In this document: positions 16,587 to 23,518 of the stretch, one piece after another
Layout of the letters: each line of letters opens with the position of its first letter
Position numbering within the stretch: position 1 is the stretch's first letter
Source of the DNA: Pseudomonas viridiflava
GTDB lineage: Bacteria; Pseudomonadota; Gammaproteobacteria; Pseudomonadales; Pseudomonadaceae
Assembly: GCF_900583165.1 (NCBI RefSeq)
Contig: NZ_UTKY01000076.1
Location: 62,001-126,000 of the forward strand
DNA length: 64,000 nucleotides
Direction: 5' to 3'
The notes under the pieces: generated by a model
What the model was told of the DNA's origin: nothing
What the model saw: only the letters and a program-made list of their open reading frames with translations
The model's database searches: none
Program-made: the position numbers and the translations under genes

Positions 16587-16662
16587 GGATTATCTCCGGT
16601 CAGGCGCCGCCCTCCGGTTACCGGATGCAGCGAGTAGGGTGGGTTTGTGTCACGGCGACGTG

Positions 16663-16911
16663 TCACGCAATACGAATGTGATCCGCCAGTTGCTCGTCGG
16701 TCATGCGGTCGGCGCCGCGAATGAAGCGCGATATCAGATCCTGCTCTTCGTCGATTTCGGCCCTGGCCATGACCCGCTTTAGCGCCGCGTCATCGCTGTG
16801 ATAAAGCTTCGTGACAATCTGACGTGACAGCAGGGCGGCTTCTTTTTCCGCCTGTGTCAACTTGTCCCGTTCGCGCTGGTCTCGCTTGCGTTCGGCTGGA
16901 TTCTTGGCCAT
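16663..16911 (-). CDS. small charged phage protein (82 aa)
   Basis: A highly charged, helix-prone protein beginning MAKNPAERKRDQRERDKLTQ. The basic N-terminus and acidic C-terminal half (MTDEQLADHIRIA) suggest a nucleic-acid-associated or adaptor protein. It lies about 80 bp downstream of the next leftward gene. No named family was recognised. Confidence 0.6.
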   Translation of the reverse strand: MAKNPAERKRDQRERDKLTQAEKEAALLSRQIVTKLYHSDDAALKRVMARAEIDEEQDLISRFIRGADRMTDEQLADHIRIA

Positions 16912-16992
16912 GGCCTACCTCTTCGATTCCACTTGCCGGGATTGCCAGCCAGGTCGGCCGGCGGCGCGCGGCGGTGATCTTGCTGATGCGCC

Positions 16993-17307
16993 TCATTTGT
17001 TGTCAGGCAGCTTGAACCCGTTCTCACGGGCGATGAGCCGGGCGCGCTTGTGATCGATACCAACGCCCAGGCAGGCCTGATGAAGCGATACGCCCGAATC
17101 AACGAGTTCCTTGAGGCGCGGTGCGATCCTGTCCCGCTCGGCGCGCAGCTTGCTGCTGTGCCCGCCGCCGTAGGTGCCGTCCTTCACGCCGCTGACTCCC
17201 TGGGCGATCTCCTGCGCCACGTTACCGGCACCGAAGAAGTCCGCCATCTGCTTGTTGAGGTTGTCGATGATCGAATCCCGCGGGTCTGGCATCGGTACAC
17301 CGATCAC
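16993..17307 (-). CDS. phage hypothetical protein with HTH-like C-terminus (104 aa)
   Basis: The C-terminal half (DSGVSLHQACLGVGIDHKRARLIARENG) looks like a helix-turn-helix of the recombinase/sigma type; the N-terminal half is glycine-rich. Its start overlaps the stop of the next leftward gene by four bases. An alternative ATG five codons in would give MPDPRDS. A DNA-binding role is an inference. Confidence 0.6.
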   Translation of the reverse strand: MIGVPMPDPRDSIIDNLNKQMADFFGAGNVAQEIAQGVSGVKDGTYGGGHSSKLRAERDRIAPRLKELVDSGVSLHQACLGVGIDHKRARLIARENGFKLPDNK

Positions 17308-17585
17308 TGCGCACCGCCTGAGAGCGTCACCTTCACGCCTTCTGCGCGGGATTCCAAAGCCTGGGCGAAATTGCTGGCTTCCTTCCAGGTCCAGCGAAAG
17401 CCCTTCACCTTGCCGGTGGCCAGCTCCACGATGTGGTAAGCGTTGCCGGCCGTCTTGATCTGGAAGCGAATCTGTTGCACTGGCTGATCCTTGCCGATCA
17501 GGGCGTAGAACTCGGCGGTGGCGATTTGGGAGCGAACGTGAAGGGCCGCAACCCCGTCGACGCGCTGTTTGATTGATGGATGCAT
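17304..17585 (-). CDS. phage hypothetical protein (93 aa)
   Basis: ATG 17585 follows GAGGT by about 8 bp, which decides the start; the frame is open upstream through a terminator-like hairpin and should not be extended. The product carries strand-rich segments (QIRFQIKTAGNAYHIVELA) and a tryptophan-containing helix. It is coupled to the downstream 104-aa gene by a four-base overlap. Function unknown. Confidence 0.6.
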   Translation of the reverse strand: MHPSIKQRVDGVAALHVRSQIATAEFYALIGKDQPVQQIRFQIKTAGNAYHIVELATGKVKGFRWTWKEASNFAQALESRAEGVKVTLSGGAQ

Positions 17586-17615
17586 GTCGGATACCTCGGT
17601 GGGGTTGCGTTTATT

Positions 17616-17647
17616 CGTCAGCGCCCTGACGTGATAGGGCGCTGACG
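17616..17647. promoter_or_regulatory. 12-bp perfect hairpin upstream of the 93-aa gene
   Basis: CGTCAGCGCCCT and AGGGCGCTGACG form a perfect stem around an 8-base loop, 31 bp upstream of the gene start at 17585. There is no T-tract beyond it, so it looks more like an operator or leader hairpin than a terminator. Confidence 0.45.
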
Positions 17648-17663
17648 GATAAAGGCGAGACGT

Positions 17664-17692
17664 AAAAAAAGCCCAGTCGAAACCGGGCTTTT
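17664..17692 (-). terminator. intrinsic terminator (leftward)
   Basis: On the minus strand AAGCCC and GGGCTT pair around a 10-base loop, followed by seven T residues. It would stop transcripts coming from the structured region and the gene at 18076. Confidence 0.7.
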
Positions 17693-17842
17693 CCCTCTTT
17701 ACGTAACAAGCCAGCGGGGCCATCTGGGCTGCGCTGGTATCTAAGCGTTTACATGGCTGCCAATCCTCCGTGTTAGGTTTCAGCTGCGGCGGTGCGCTCT
17801 GGCAGCTGGGTGCAGGTGGGCGGTTATAGGCTGCGTTTTCGT

Positions 17843-18006
17843 CCGCATCGGGGTGTGATCGGAACACCAGGGCGCTACCCCTGCTTGGTTCCCGCCGCGT
17901 TTGTAGTATTGGCCGTCTCGCTCATACCGGCTCAGGACATTTACGGGTCTTTGCGATCCTAGCGCTGCAGCCCGCTTGGGCACGCTCCGATCACACCCCG
18001 ATGCGG
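17843..18006 (-). ncRNA. structured RNA candidate closed by a 20-bp perfect inverted repeat
   Basis: Bases 17843-17862 (CCGCATCGGGGTGTGATCGG) and 17987-18006 are exact reverse complements. The 124 bases between them hold further hairpins on the minus strand: GCCC-AAGC-GGGC, GCCG with CGGC, and GGG-TAGC-GCCC. No convincing gene fills the region, and a T-tract terminator follows about 150 bp downstream. Together this suggests a folded RNA. Phage C4-type antisense RNAs occupy similar places near immunity regions, but I cannot confirm membership. The whole stretch 17586-18075 has no other convincing feature. Confidence 0.35.
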
Positions 18007-18075
18007 CCTGGTGCTGGGGAGTACCAGGGCCTCGGGCAGTTAACGACAGGCTGTCGGATGGATTGAATAAATGGA

Positions 18076-18558
18076 TTACTGAATAAATCTGCGGACAGGG
18101 CGCGCGAGCCGCTCGTTGCCCTTGCCGCTGCTGCCGAGCCAGCCACCTTCAAAGTCCATGTAGTAGGCGTAGTAGGCGGAGCGCTGCGAGCTCGACCAGG
18201 CCCAGCCGCTTAGCTTGCCGTTCAGGTTCAGCCAAATCTCAACCAGCTCGGCGTAGGCCGGCAGATAGAAGTCAGCGTGACCGTCGGCTTCGTGCTTGTG
18301 AGCGGCGATTGCCGCCGGATAGTCGCCGCCGGATTCGATCAGCGCCAGGGTGTTCGCCTTGCCATCGATCAGACTGGTCGCCGGTGACTGTTCACCGTAC
18401 GGACCCCATTCGAAGCGCCCAAGCTCGTCACCCAGGATTAGGTGGTAGCCCTCAGCGCCATTGCGAGCCGCGATGAATCCGGCGTATATACCGCCCTGGC
18501 CAGGCCAAACAGCGCCGATTTCAGGGAAGGTGATTGGTGTTTGCTCTGCTGCTTGCAT
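18076..18558 (-). CDS. DUF1566-like phage protein (160 aa)
   Basis: ATG 18558 has GAGGAA 6 bp upstream, which decides the start; a longer frame runs to 18711. The C-terminal half carries the Lcl/DUF1566 pattern of aromatic-rich repeats: LSGWAWSSSQRSAYYAYYMD, then LARPVRRFIQ at the end. Such domains occur in phage and surface proteins and are thought to bind ligands; function here is unknown. It is the first gene of the leftward early operon beyond the predicted operator-bearing promoter at 18853-18897. Confidence 0.72.
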   Translation of the reverse strand: MQAAEQTPITFPEIGAVWPGQGGIYAGFIAARNGAEGYHLILGDELGRFEWGPYGEQSPATSLIDGKANTLALIESGGDYPAAIAAHKHEADGHADFYLPAYAELVEIWLNLNGKLSGWAWSSSQRSAYYAYYMDFEGGWLGSSGKGNERLARPVRRFIQ

Positions 18559-18852
18559 GTCTGATTCCTCGTCGGTTGTCATCCCACTGCACCCTGTCGC
18601 CAAGGTGCAGCAGTGATGCTGTCCGTCCAATTGCCGCCGGAAGGGGCGGGGCGCATTGCATGCCGGGTCATTCACTCGGTTCTGGCGTTTCACCATCGAG
18701 CAGCCGTACAAGGTTTTCCCTGTCGTTGGCAGGCTTTCGGGCCTGTCTGCTCGCCGGTCGCCGGTAGAGGCAATGCGGTCTGTTGTTTGTTACGCTGACT
18801 GTTAAAGAGCGGTGGTGCTCAGCAGTGGCGGTGTTTCACTGCGATGGGAAGA

Positions 18853-18897
18853 ACAATAAGCTAATGCCTAATCATCTGTAAATAGGTAATGCCTAAT
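18853..18897 (-). promoter_or_regulatory. leftward early promoter with two repressor operators
   Basis: Two copies of TAATGCCTAAT (18862-18872 and 18887-18897) match sites beside the cI and cro genes. On the minus strand TTTACA (18882-18877), an 18-bp spacer and TATTGT (18858-18853) form a plausible promoter with one operator between the hexamers. It should drive the leftward early genes and be shut by CI. The rest of the 18559-19016 gap shows no gene. Confidence 0.65.
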
Positions 18898-18978
18898 TAT
18901 TTTCATGATGTAGGTATGCGCGCTATCCCGTTTTGGGAGATGACTTTCTCGGCAACCCTGATATAAGCTTCACCTAAG

Positions 18979-18994
18979 CTGTATGGATATACAG
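18979..18994. promoter_or_regulatory. LexA (SOS) box CTGTATGGATATACAG
   Basis: The 16-bp site fits CTGT-N8-ACAG and differs from the gammaproteobacterial consensus at two central bases. It lies 23 bp before the DUF1654 gene start, where it would cover the promoter or transcription start. Confidence 0.75.
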
Positions 18995-19016
18995 CATTTA
19001 TCTGGGAGGAGATTTC

Positions 19017-19328
19017 ATGGCAAAGAAACGGGCGGCACCGGCGGAACGGCAGGAAATGAGCGGGATGGAACGGCTCGGGCTGCGCGTTTCATCAATGATC
19101 AATCACCCGGTAGCGCAGGCGCAGCGTTGGGTCACGATTCATCGCCTTGACGCGGACGGGGATCGGGAGTGGGAAGAGGTGTTGGGCGTAATCGCCGAAA
19201 CCGACGAGCTTGAGATGACGCTCAATGACGACGGCAGCGTGACGGTTAGGTGGGAGCAGCAGGAGGTTGAGGTGGCGGGGAGGGGCGAGGTTGAGTTTGA
19301 GCAAGAAGAGGAGCTGGCACCTTTCTGA
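19017..19328 (+). CDS. DUF1654 domain protein under a LexA box
   Basis: The 103-residue product contains the DUF1654 pattern: GMERLGLRVSSMINHPVAQAQR (residues about 16-37), EWEEVLGVIAETDE (about 50-63) and a DDGSVTVRWE strand, followed by a glutamate-rich tail. DUF1654 proteins are small, mostly found in pseudomonads and their phages, and have no established activity. GGGAGGAG precedes the ATG, and an SOS box sits 23 bp upstream, so expression on DNA damage is expected. It is monocistronic, ending at a terminator. Confidence 0.8.
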   Translation: MAKKRAAPAERQEMSGMERLGLRVSSMINHPVAQAQRWVTIHRLDADGDREWEEVLGVIAETDELEMTLNDDGSVTVRWEQQEVEVAGRGEVEFEQEEELAPF

Positions 19329-19338
19329 TAAGCAAGAA

Positions 19339-19364
19339 AAAGCCCGGCTCTATGCCGGGCTTTG
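19339..19364. terminator. bidirectional terminator between DUF1654 gene and SLATT-like gene
   Basis: AAGCCCGGC and GCCGGGCTT pair around a 5-base loop. There is a short T run on the plus strand and AAAAA before the stem, which gives a T-tract on the minus strand, so it can serve both converging genes. Confidence 0.75.
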
Positions 19365-19384
19365 TGGAATATTTTAGGCAGAAG

Positions 19385-19924
19385 TTAAGCGCTTGACGTA
19401 TCCCAATCGAACCATTGGGCGGTTGTACGCTTGAACCATCCAAGCTGGCTTACGTTTTTATCAGCTTCTTCTTTAGGATACATGGCGCGGATCACATCGT
19501 TTCTAGCCAGAATCTCAAGAGCAGGAAGCGTGGGCGGCTCATCAGCTTCGATTCTTCGAATTCGGCTTTTGTACTCGCGGATCTTGGAGCCCTGAGAAGC
19601 CGGATCGTCCAAAAACATTTCCGCTTCAATATCCAGATAGCGCTTCCGCAAGTCGTTGTGTAGCCAGGCCCGCTGCCCCGTACCAACTACAAGGTCAACA
19701 GCTGATGCCACGGTCACAAGAAGCGCCGCTGCCCCGGTGATATATGTGCTAGCCCCAGCGAGTAACGACGTAATAGCGGCTGACCCAAAGATGATGCCGA
19801 TAAATGCCGTAAAACGCCCCCACCGCAGGAAAAAAGCGCCCCTCCGCATGTGGTATCGGATGTTTCGCTGAACATAAAAACTGAGCTCATGGAGATCAGT
19901 TTTAAGGCTATCGACATCAACCAT
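19385..19924 (-). CDS. SLATT-like two-helix membrane protein (179 aa)
   Basis: The protein begins with a helical region (LHELSFYVQRNIRYHMRRGAF), then two adjacent membrane segments at about 39-58 and 62-82 separated by a very short turn, then a long helical charged domain (LRKRYLDIEAEMFLDDPASQ). This plan matches SLATT/DUF4231-type proteins, proposed pore-forming effectors in nucleotide-signal or conflict systems. The assignment is by layout only. Its start lies 2 bp after a 52-codon gene. The pair sits beside the repressor gene and could be transcribed in the lysogen, a typical place for cargo. Confidence 0.65.
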   Translation of the reverse strand: MVDVDSLKTDLHELSFYVQRNIRYHMRRGAFFLRWGRFTAFIGIIFGSAAITSLLAGASTYITGAAALLVTVASAVDLVVGTGQRAWLHNDLRKRYLDIEAEMFLDDPASQGSKIREYKSRIRRIEADEPPTLPALEILARNDVIRAMYPKEEADKNVSQLGWFKRTTAQWFDWDTSSA

Positions 19925-19926
19925 AG

Positions 19927-20085
19927 TTAGTTGCCTCGTGGCGGGCGCGGTACGGGACGGCTCTCCGAAATAGTATTCGGGCGGCCGCCATCACTGCTTT
20001 TGCTCCTGTCATCATTGGTATGAACAGGTCTACTAGGTCTTGGGTCAGGCCTTGGCGGTGTAGGGTTTTTTGACTTGTCACTCAT
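19927..20085 (-). CDS. 52-residue proline/arginine-rich protein
   Basis: Starting at 20085, ATG follows AAGGAG by 10 bp. The product begins MSDKSKNPTPPRPDPRPSRP and ends PVPRPPRGN; it is low-complexity and probably disordered. Its stop is 2 bp from the start of the SLATT-like gene, so the two are coupled. A partner or regulator of the membrane protein is possible. The Pro-Arg-rich composition is unusual for the region. Confidence 0.6.
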   Translation of the reverse strand: MSDKSKNPTPPRPDPRPSRPVHTNDDRSKSSDGGRPNTISESRPVPRPPRGN

Positions 20086-20201
20086 ACCATTATAGCTCCT
20101 TTATATTTTTGTTTTAACCCGCAATAGGCTCCGGAACAATCAACGCGCGCATTCCAATCATTCGCCCAAAGCTGAGCACTTGTTTTTGTGCGGTGAAAAA
20201 A

Positions 20202-21062
20202 TCACACCGGTTGTCCGTTCCACACGTAAAGCACGCGGGCGAGGATGTGGGTGTCATCCACCCGGATATCCTCGGGGTCATGGTGTTTGTTGTCTGAGAT
20301 CATCTTGAAGCGGTCTTTGCCTTTCTTCTGCAAGCGCTTCACGTACAGCATCTCGTCGTGCGAAAAGAGGTAGATCCCGTCTCCGGTGAACTCCCTGATC
20401 GTGATATCCACAAGCAGCGGGTCGCGGTCCTTGATCGTCGGCGCCATCGACTGCCCCCACCCGGTGATCATCTTGAGGTGGAAGTGCTCTTTGAACGTGA
20501 CACCCATCTCGCGCAAATGCTTGGGGCTGACCCGTATGTCTTGAAGCATCTCAGGGAATTCGTGTGGTATCTGCCCGCCGCCCATCGCTGCGCGCACGTC
20601 GTAGTGGGCAATCCATACCTCGTCGCCTACTTGGCCTGGGCGCGAGAAGTCGACGTGTATGACGTTTCCTGAGTCGCTCTGCTCTGCTGCGGCCAGAAGC
20701 CTGCTCCGAGCATCCTCTGAAAGGCTTTTGCCCTTGGTTGCCAACATATGACGGACCATATCCGCTGCAGACGAAGCCATTGATTGCCCGTCATTACTGC
20801 GCTGACCAGGAGAGTCCTCGTTAGCTTCCTCGAGGTTTTCGTAGGAGAAGCCTGGGCGTAGTCCCCAGTGCTCAGGGCCAACGACATCGGAGAAGTAGGC
20901 GATCACGTCCATCAGCTTTGATTTATCGATTCTGCCGTTTTTCACCCAGCCTTGTATCGACGGAGGCTTCACGGAGAAGTCGTCTGCGAGATTCTTTTTC
21001 GATACGCCCTTGGCGATCCGCGCGGCCTCAATGGCGGCGCCTAATTCTGGTCCGGTAAGCAT
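20202..21062 (-). CDS. CI-like phage repressor with S24 peptidase domain
   Basis: The 286-residue protein has an N-terminal HTH (about 5-50; KKNLADDFSVKPPSIQGW) and a C-terminal LexA/S24 domain with nucleophile Ser205 in GWGQSMAPT and Lys242 in LYVKRLQ. A likely self-cleavage site is AAMGGG near 158-163. It should hold the prophage silent and be cleaved on RecA activation. An operator overlaps its start codon, so the maintenance transcript may be nearly leaderless, as for lambda cI. It is divergent from the Cro-like gene. Confidence 0.92.
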   Translation of the reverse strand: MLTGPELGAAIEAARIAKGVSKKNLADDFSVKPPSIQGWVKNGRIDKSKLMDVIAYFSDVVGPEHWGLRPGFSYENLEEANEDSPGQRSNDGQSMASSAADMVRHMLATKGKSLSEDARSRLLAAAEQSDSGNVIHVDFSRPGQVGDEVWIAHYDVRAAMGGGQIPHEFPEMLQDIRVSPKHLREMGVTFKEHFHLKMITGWGQSMAPTIKDRDPLLVDITIREFTGDGIYLFSHDEMLYVKRLQKKGKDRFKMISDNKHHDPEDIRVDDTHILARVLYVWNGQPV

Positions 21063-21131
21063 TGCCTAATTAAGCCTATTGCGTTGTTGGTTAGGCAATG
21101 GCTTGCCCGTGATAAGGTAATGCCTTATATT
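21060..21131. promoter_or_regulatory. immunity operator-promoter region (three operators)
   Basis: Three related half-palindromic sites lie between cI and cro: ATTGCCTAAT (21061-21070), TTAGGCAATG (21091-21100) and TAATGCCTTA (21118-21127). The rightward promoter TTGCCC (21103-21108), 17 bp, TATATT (21126-21131) contains the third site. They share a core with the two sites at 18862 and 18887. Confidence 0.75.
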
Positions 21132-21157
21132 TGGCATAAATCTCCAGGAGAGAACTC

Positions 21158-21412
21158 ATGAAGTCAGCAGAAGCGGCCAAAGAAGCATCTCGCTTGCTGG
21201 GTAGTCAGGTGGAAATGGCGCGCCTGCTGAAGGTCACTGCACCCACCGTTAATCAATGGTGCTCCGGCGAGCGACCTGTTCCCGCAAAGCGTGCGATTCA
21301 AATCGAAGCATTGACCGGTGGCGCCGTAAATCGCGCCGATCTTTGCCCATCTTTTCCATGGGGGCAGATCATTTCTGCGGCCGGCGAGGCTGCGGAGCAG
21401 ACAGCCGCCTGA
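21158..21412 (+). CDS. Cro/YdaS-like HTH repressor
   Basis: The 84-residue protein is divergent from cI and has a YdaS/Cro-type HTH: LLGSQVEMARLLKVTAPTVN followed by QWCSGERPVPAKRAIQIE. CAGGAG lies 8 bp before the ATG. It should bind the shared operators and favour lytic development. It is the first gene of the rightward early operon. Confidence 0.85.
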   Translation: MKSAEAAKEASRLLGSQVEMARLLKVTAPTVNQWCSGERPVPAKRAIQIEALTGGAVNRADLCPSFPWGQIISAAGEAAEQTAA

Positions 21413-21494
21413 CATCCCTGCTCAGCATTCCATTGACCAAATGATCGCCTTAGCACTGCAAAGGCGCCACGGAAACAAATTTGAGGTTTTACGA

Positions 21495-21917
21495 ATGGAA
21501 GATTTCTTGAGGGCTTGCCACACCACCATCAAGGAAAGTGGGGCAGAGGAACTGGCTGGGAAGATGTGCCTCTCGCACGTGAGCCTGCTGCAGCGCTCGA
21601 ACCCGGATAACTCGGCCCACCACCTGACCATCGAACATCTGTTTGGCGTTCTGCTGCACACCGGCGACATGCGCGCGCTGATTTCACTCGCTGACAAGTT
21701 TGGCTACGACCTGGTCGCCCGAGATAAGCCAGCCGCCAAGCCGTTGATGATTGCTCTCGGGCATCTGTCCGCCGAGTGCGGGGACGTCGGTCGTTTGATC
21801 TTCGACGCCGCCGCGGACAACCACATCAGCCAGCACGAAAAAGCCCAGGGCGAGAAAGCAATCCTCGAAGCAATTGATGCGCTGCAGATCCTGCGCGAAT
21901 CGCTGAAGGCCGCCTGA
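21495..21917 (+). CDS. phage regulatory protein CII-like
   Basis: From ATG 21495, behind a GAGG site, the product is 140 residues starting MEDFLRACHTTIKE. It fits the phage regulatory CII family (Pfam Phage_CII type of P22-like or Ralstonia phages), with an HTH-like segment around the LLQRSNPDN stretch and a long C-terminal helix. The frame is open up to 21441, but the start there has no ribosome site. Position right of cro fits an activator of lysogeny genes. Confidence 0.75.
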   Translation: MEDFLRACHTTIKESGAEELAGKMCLSHVSLLQRSNPDNSAHHLTIEHLFGVLLHTGDMRALISLADKFGYDLVARDKPAAKPLMIALGHLSAECGDVGRLIFDAAADNHISQHEKAQGEKAILEAIDALQILRESLKAA

Positions 21918-21930
21918 ATCGCAGGTATAA

Positions 21931-21956
21931 AAAAACCGCCTGGCAGGGCGGCTCTT
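21931..21956. terminator. hairpin between CII-like and Rha genes
   Basis: CCGCC and GGCGG pair around a 6-base loop. The minus-strand side has seven T residues, the plus side only CTCTTT. It could be a weak rightward terminator overcome by antitermination, or a leftward one. Confidence 0.5.
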
Positions 21957-21986
21957 TCAACAGCTGAAACATTTCGTGGGGCCATT

Positions 21987-22730
21987 ATGAACATCAACAC
22001 CGCTCCAGGCAATACCCGCCGTGTCGCGACACCTTGTCGAGACCTGGAAAACGTGTCGCGACACACGATGTCCTCTCGCGAGATCGCCGAACTGACTGGC
22101 AGCACGCACGACAATGTGCTGAAAACCATCCGATCCCTGGTCGCCAAGGGTGTCGTTTCTTCAAACGACACCCCCTACATCCACCCGCAGAACGGCCAGG
22201 TCTACCGCGAGTTCCTGCTTTGCCAGCGCGACACCCTGGTGGTGGTCTCCGGCTACAACGTCGAACTGCGTGCGCGGATCATTGATCGCTGGCAGGAGTT
22301 GGAGGCGAAGGCGGATCAGTTCCAGATTCCGGCGACGTACGCCGACGCACTTCAGGCAGCCGCCGACCAAGCCAAGGAAAACCAATCTCTACGACTGGTG
22401 ATTCTGGACCAGACGCCGAAGGTCGCCGCCATTAAGCGCCTGGCATCGGCCTGCGGCGCGATCTGCATCAGCGATGCCGCCAAACAACTTCAGGTTTCAC
22501 CGTCCCGGCTGTTCCAGTGGATGGAGAAGAACCGGTGGATCTTCCACCGTGGCGGGTCCAAGCGCTGGACTGCCTATCAGCCGCGCATCACCTCCGGCTA
22601 TCTGGTCCACAAGGTAACAGCGCTGAAGAGCGACCCCGAGACCGGCGAGGATCGTGCAGCCTTCCAACCCCTCGTCACACCCAAAGGCCTGGCCTATTTG
22701 GCTGAAAAGAATATCGGAGCGTCGCTGTGA
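21987..22730 (+). CDS. Rha/KilAC antirepressor-like regulator
   Basis: The 247-residue protein has an N-terminal Rha-type domain (MSSREIAELTGSTHDNVLK from residue 28, VYREFLLCQRDTLVVVSGYN near 70) and a C-terminal KilAC domain (about 140-245; ISDAAKQLQVSPSRLFQWME). Such proteins act as antirepressors or regulators in temperate phages. Three GTGTCG/CGACAC palindromes lie within its first 190 bp, which could be an autoregulatory site. It overlaps the replication initiator gene by four bases. Confidence 0.85.
   Translation: MNINTAPGNTRRVATPCRDLENVSRHTMSSREIAELTGSTHDNVLKTIRSLVAKGVVSSNDTPYIHPQNGQVYREFLLCQRDTLVVVSGYNVELRARIIDRWQELEAKADQFQIPATYADALQAAADQAKENQSLRLVILDQTPKVAAIKRLASACGAICISDAAKQLQVSPSRLFQWMEKNRWIFHRGGSKRWTAYQPRITSGYLVHKVTALKSDPETGEDRAAFQPLVTPKGLAYLAEKNIGASL
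22021..22171. repeat. three GTGTCG-CGACAC palindromes in the Rha gene
   Basis: GTGTCGCGACAC occurs at 22021-22032 and 22053-22064, and GTGTCGTTT with AAACGACAC forms a hairpin at 22150-22171. All share the same half-site. They could be operators for the encoded HTH protein. Confidence 0.6.
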
Positions 22731-23518
22731 GCGTTCAAGCAATGTCCTGGGCGCTCTCTCTGCCCGTCCAAACCCTCAAAGATTCAAGCGCGCGTCACGT
22801 GCTTTTGTGCCTGGCCAACTATGCCGGATCGAACGGTGCCGGGGCCTTTCCATCTGCCTCTACCCTTGCCCAGGACACCGGTCTTTCCGAGCGCACCGTC
22901 CGTTATAAACTCGATGACTTGGAGCAGTCCGGGCTGATCAAAAAGGGCAATCAGGCCATCGCGGCGGTGCACATTGATCGGCACGATCGCCGCCCTGTGG
23001 TTTACGACCTCCAAATATTGCGGGGTGCAAATCCTGCACCCCGTTCAAAACGGGGTGCAGATGACGTAACGGGGTGCAGTTCACAACAGAACGGGGTGCA
23101 GCCTGGAACAGAACGGGGTGCAGCGGCTGCACCCAATCCATCACTTAACCATCAAGGAACCGAAGAGCAGCAGCAGCGCGAACTTTCCGACTTGATTGCG
23201 GAGCAAGATCGCCAGGCCTTGGAGCCGCAGGACGATCGCCAGCGCTTCGCGATGTTTGCCGACTTCGAGCCCCAGGAAATGGCGTTGCAAACCCAGCTGA
23301 AAATTGCTGGTCTGCCAACTGACGCCCTTACCCCTGAGTTGCTGTCTGGCTTCAAGGGCTTCTTCGTCGCCAAAACATCCGTTCTCGATTCCGCCGCCGG
23401 CTGGTGTTTCAAGCTGGTTGGCTGGATCAAGCGAGAGCGTGCCCAGGGGGCCGTCACTGAAAACAACGACGAAAACCCAGCCGGTGATGACTGGGCCGCG
23501 AAGGGGGTGCGCCTGTGA
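22727..23518 (+). CDS. replication initiator with winged HTH (lambda O-like role)
   Basis: The 263-residue protein starts with GTG and overlaps the Rha gene by four bases. The N-terminal winged helix (about 20-75) includes FPSASTLAQDTGLSERTVRY. A linker of about 50 residues is encoded by iteron repeats. The C-terminal part (GFKGFFVAKTSVLDSAAGWC, then FKLVGWIKRER) looks like the DnaT-type DNA-binding/loading region. With the following P-like gene it should open the phage origin and load the host helicase. The origin is probably the repeats inside this gene, as in lambda O. Confidence 0.82.
   Translation: MSVQAMSWALSLPVQTLKDSSARHVLLCLANYAGSNGAGAFPSASTLAQDTGLSERTVRYKLDDLEQSGLIKKGNQAIAAVHIDRHDRRPVVYDLQILRGANPAPRSKRGADDVTGCSSQQNGVQPGTERGAAAAPNPSLNHQGTEEQQQRELSDLIAEQDRQALEPQDDRQRFAMFADFEPQEMALQTQLKIAGLPTDALTPELLSGFKGFFVAKTSVLDSAAGWCFKLVGWIKRERAQGAVTENNDENPAGDDWAAKGVRL
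23021..23134. other. candidate replication origin with CGGGGTGCA iterons
   Basis: CGGGGTGCA is found at 23021, 23051, 23070, 23092 and 23114 on the plus strand, with an exact inverted copy at 23035-23043 and a partial inverted copy at 23128. Spacing between direct copies is 19-30 bp. The cluster sits in the middle of the initiator gene, as in lambdoid origins. Confidence 0.75.

Noticed and set aside
17780..17983. A 67-codon minus-strand frame in the inverted-repeat region
   Set aside because: No good ribosome site, odd composition, and it runs through the folded repeat region; better explained as noncoding structured sequence.
23021..23134. CGGGGTGCA repeats as a CRISPR array
   Set aside because: Repeats are only 9 bp, partly inverted, unevenly spaced and inside a replication gene; iterons fit better.
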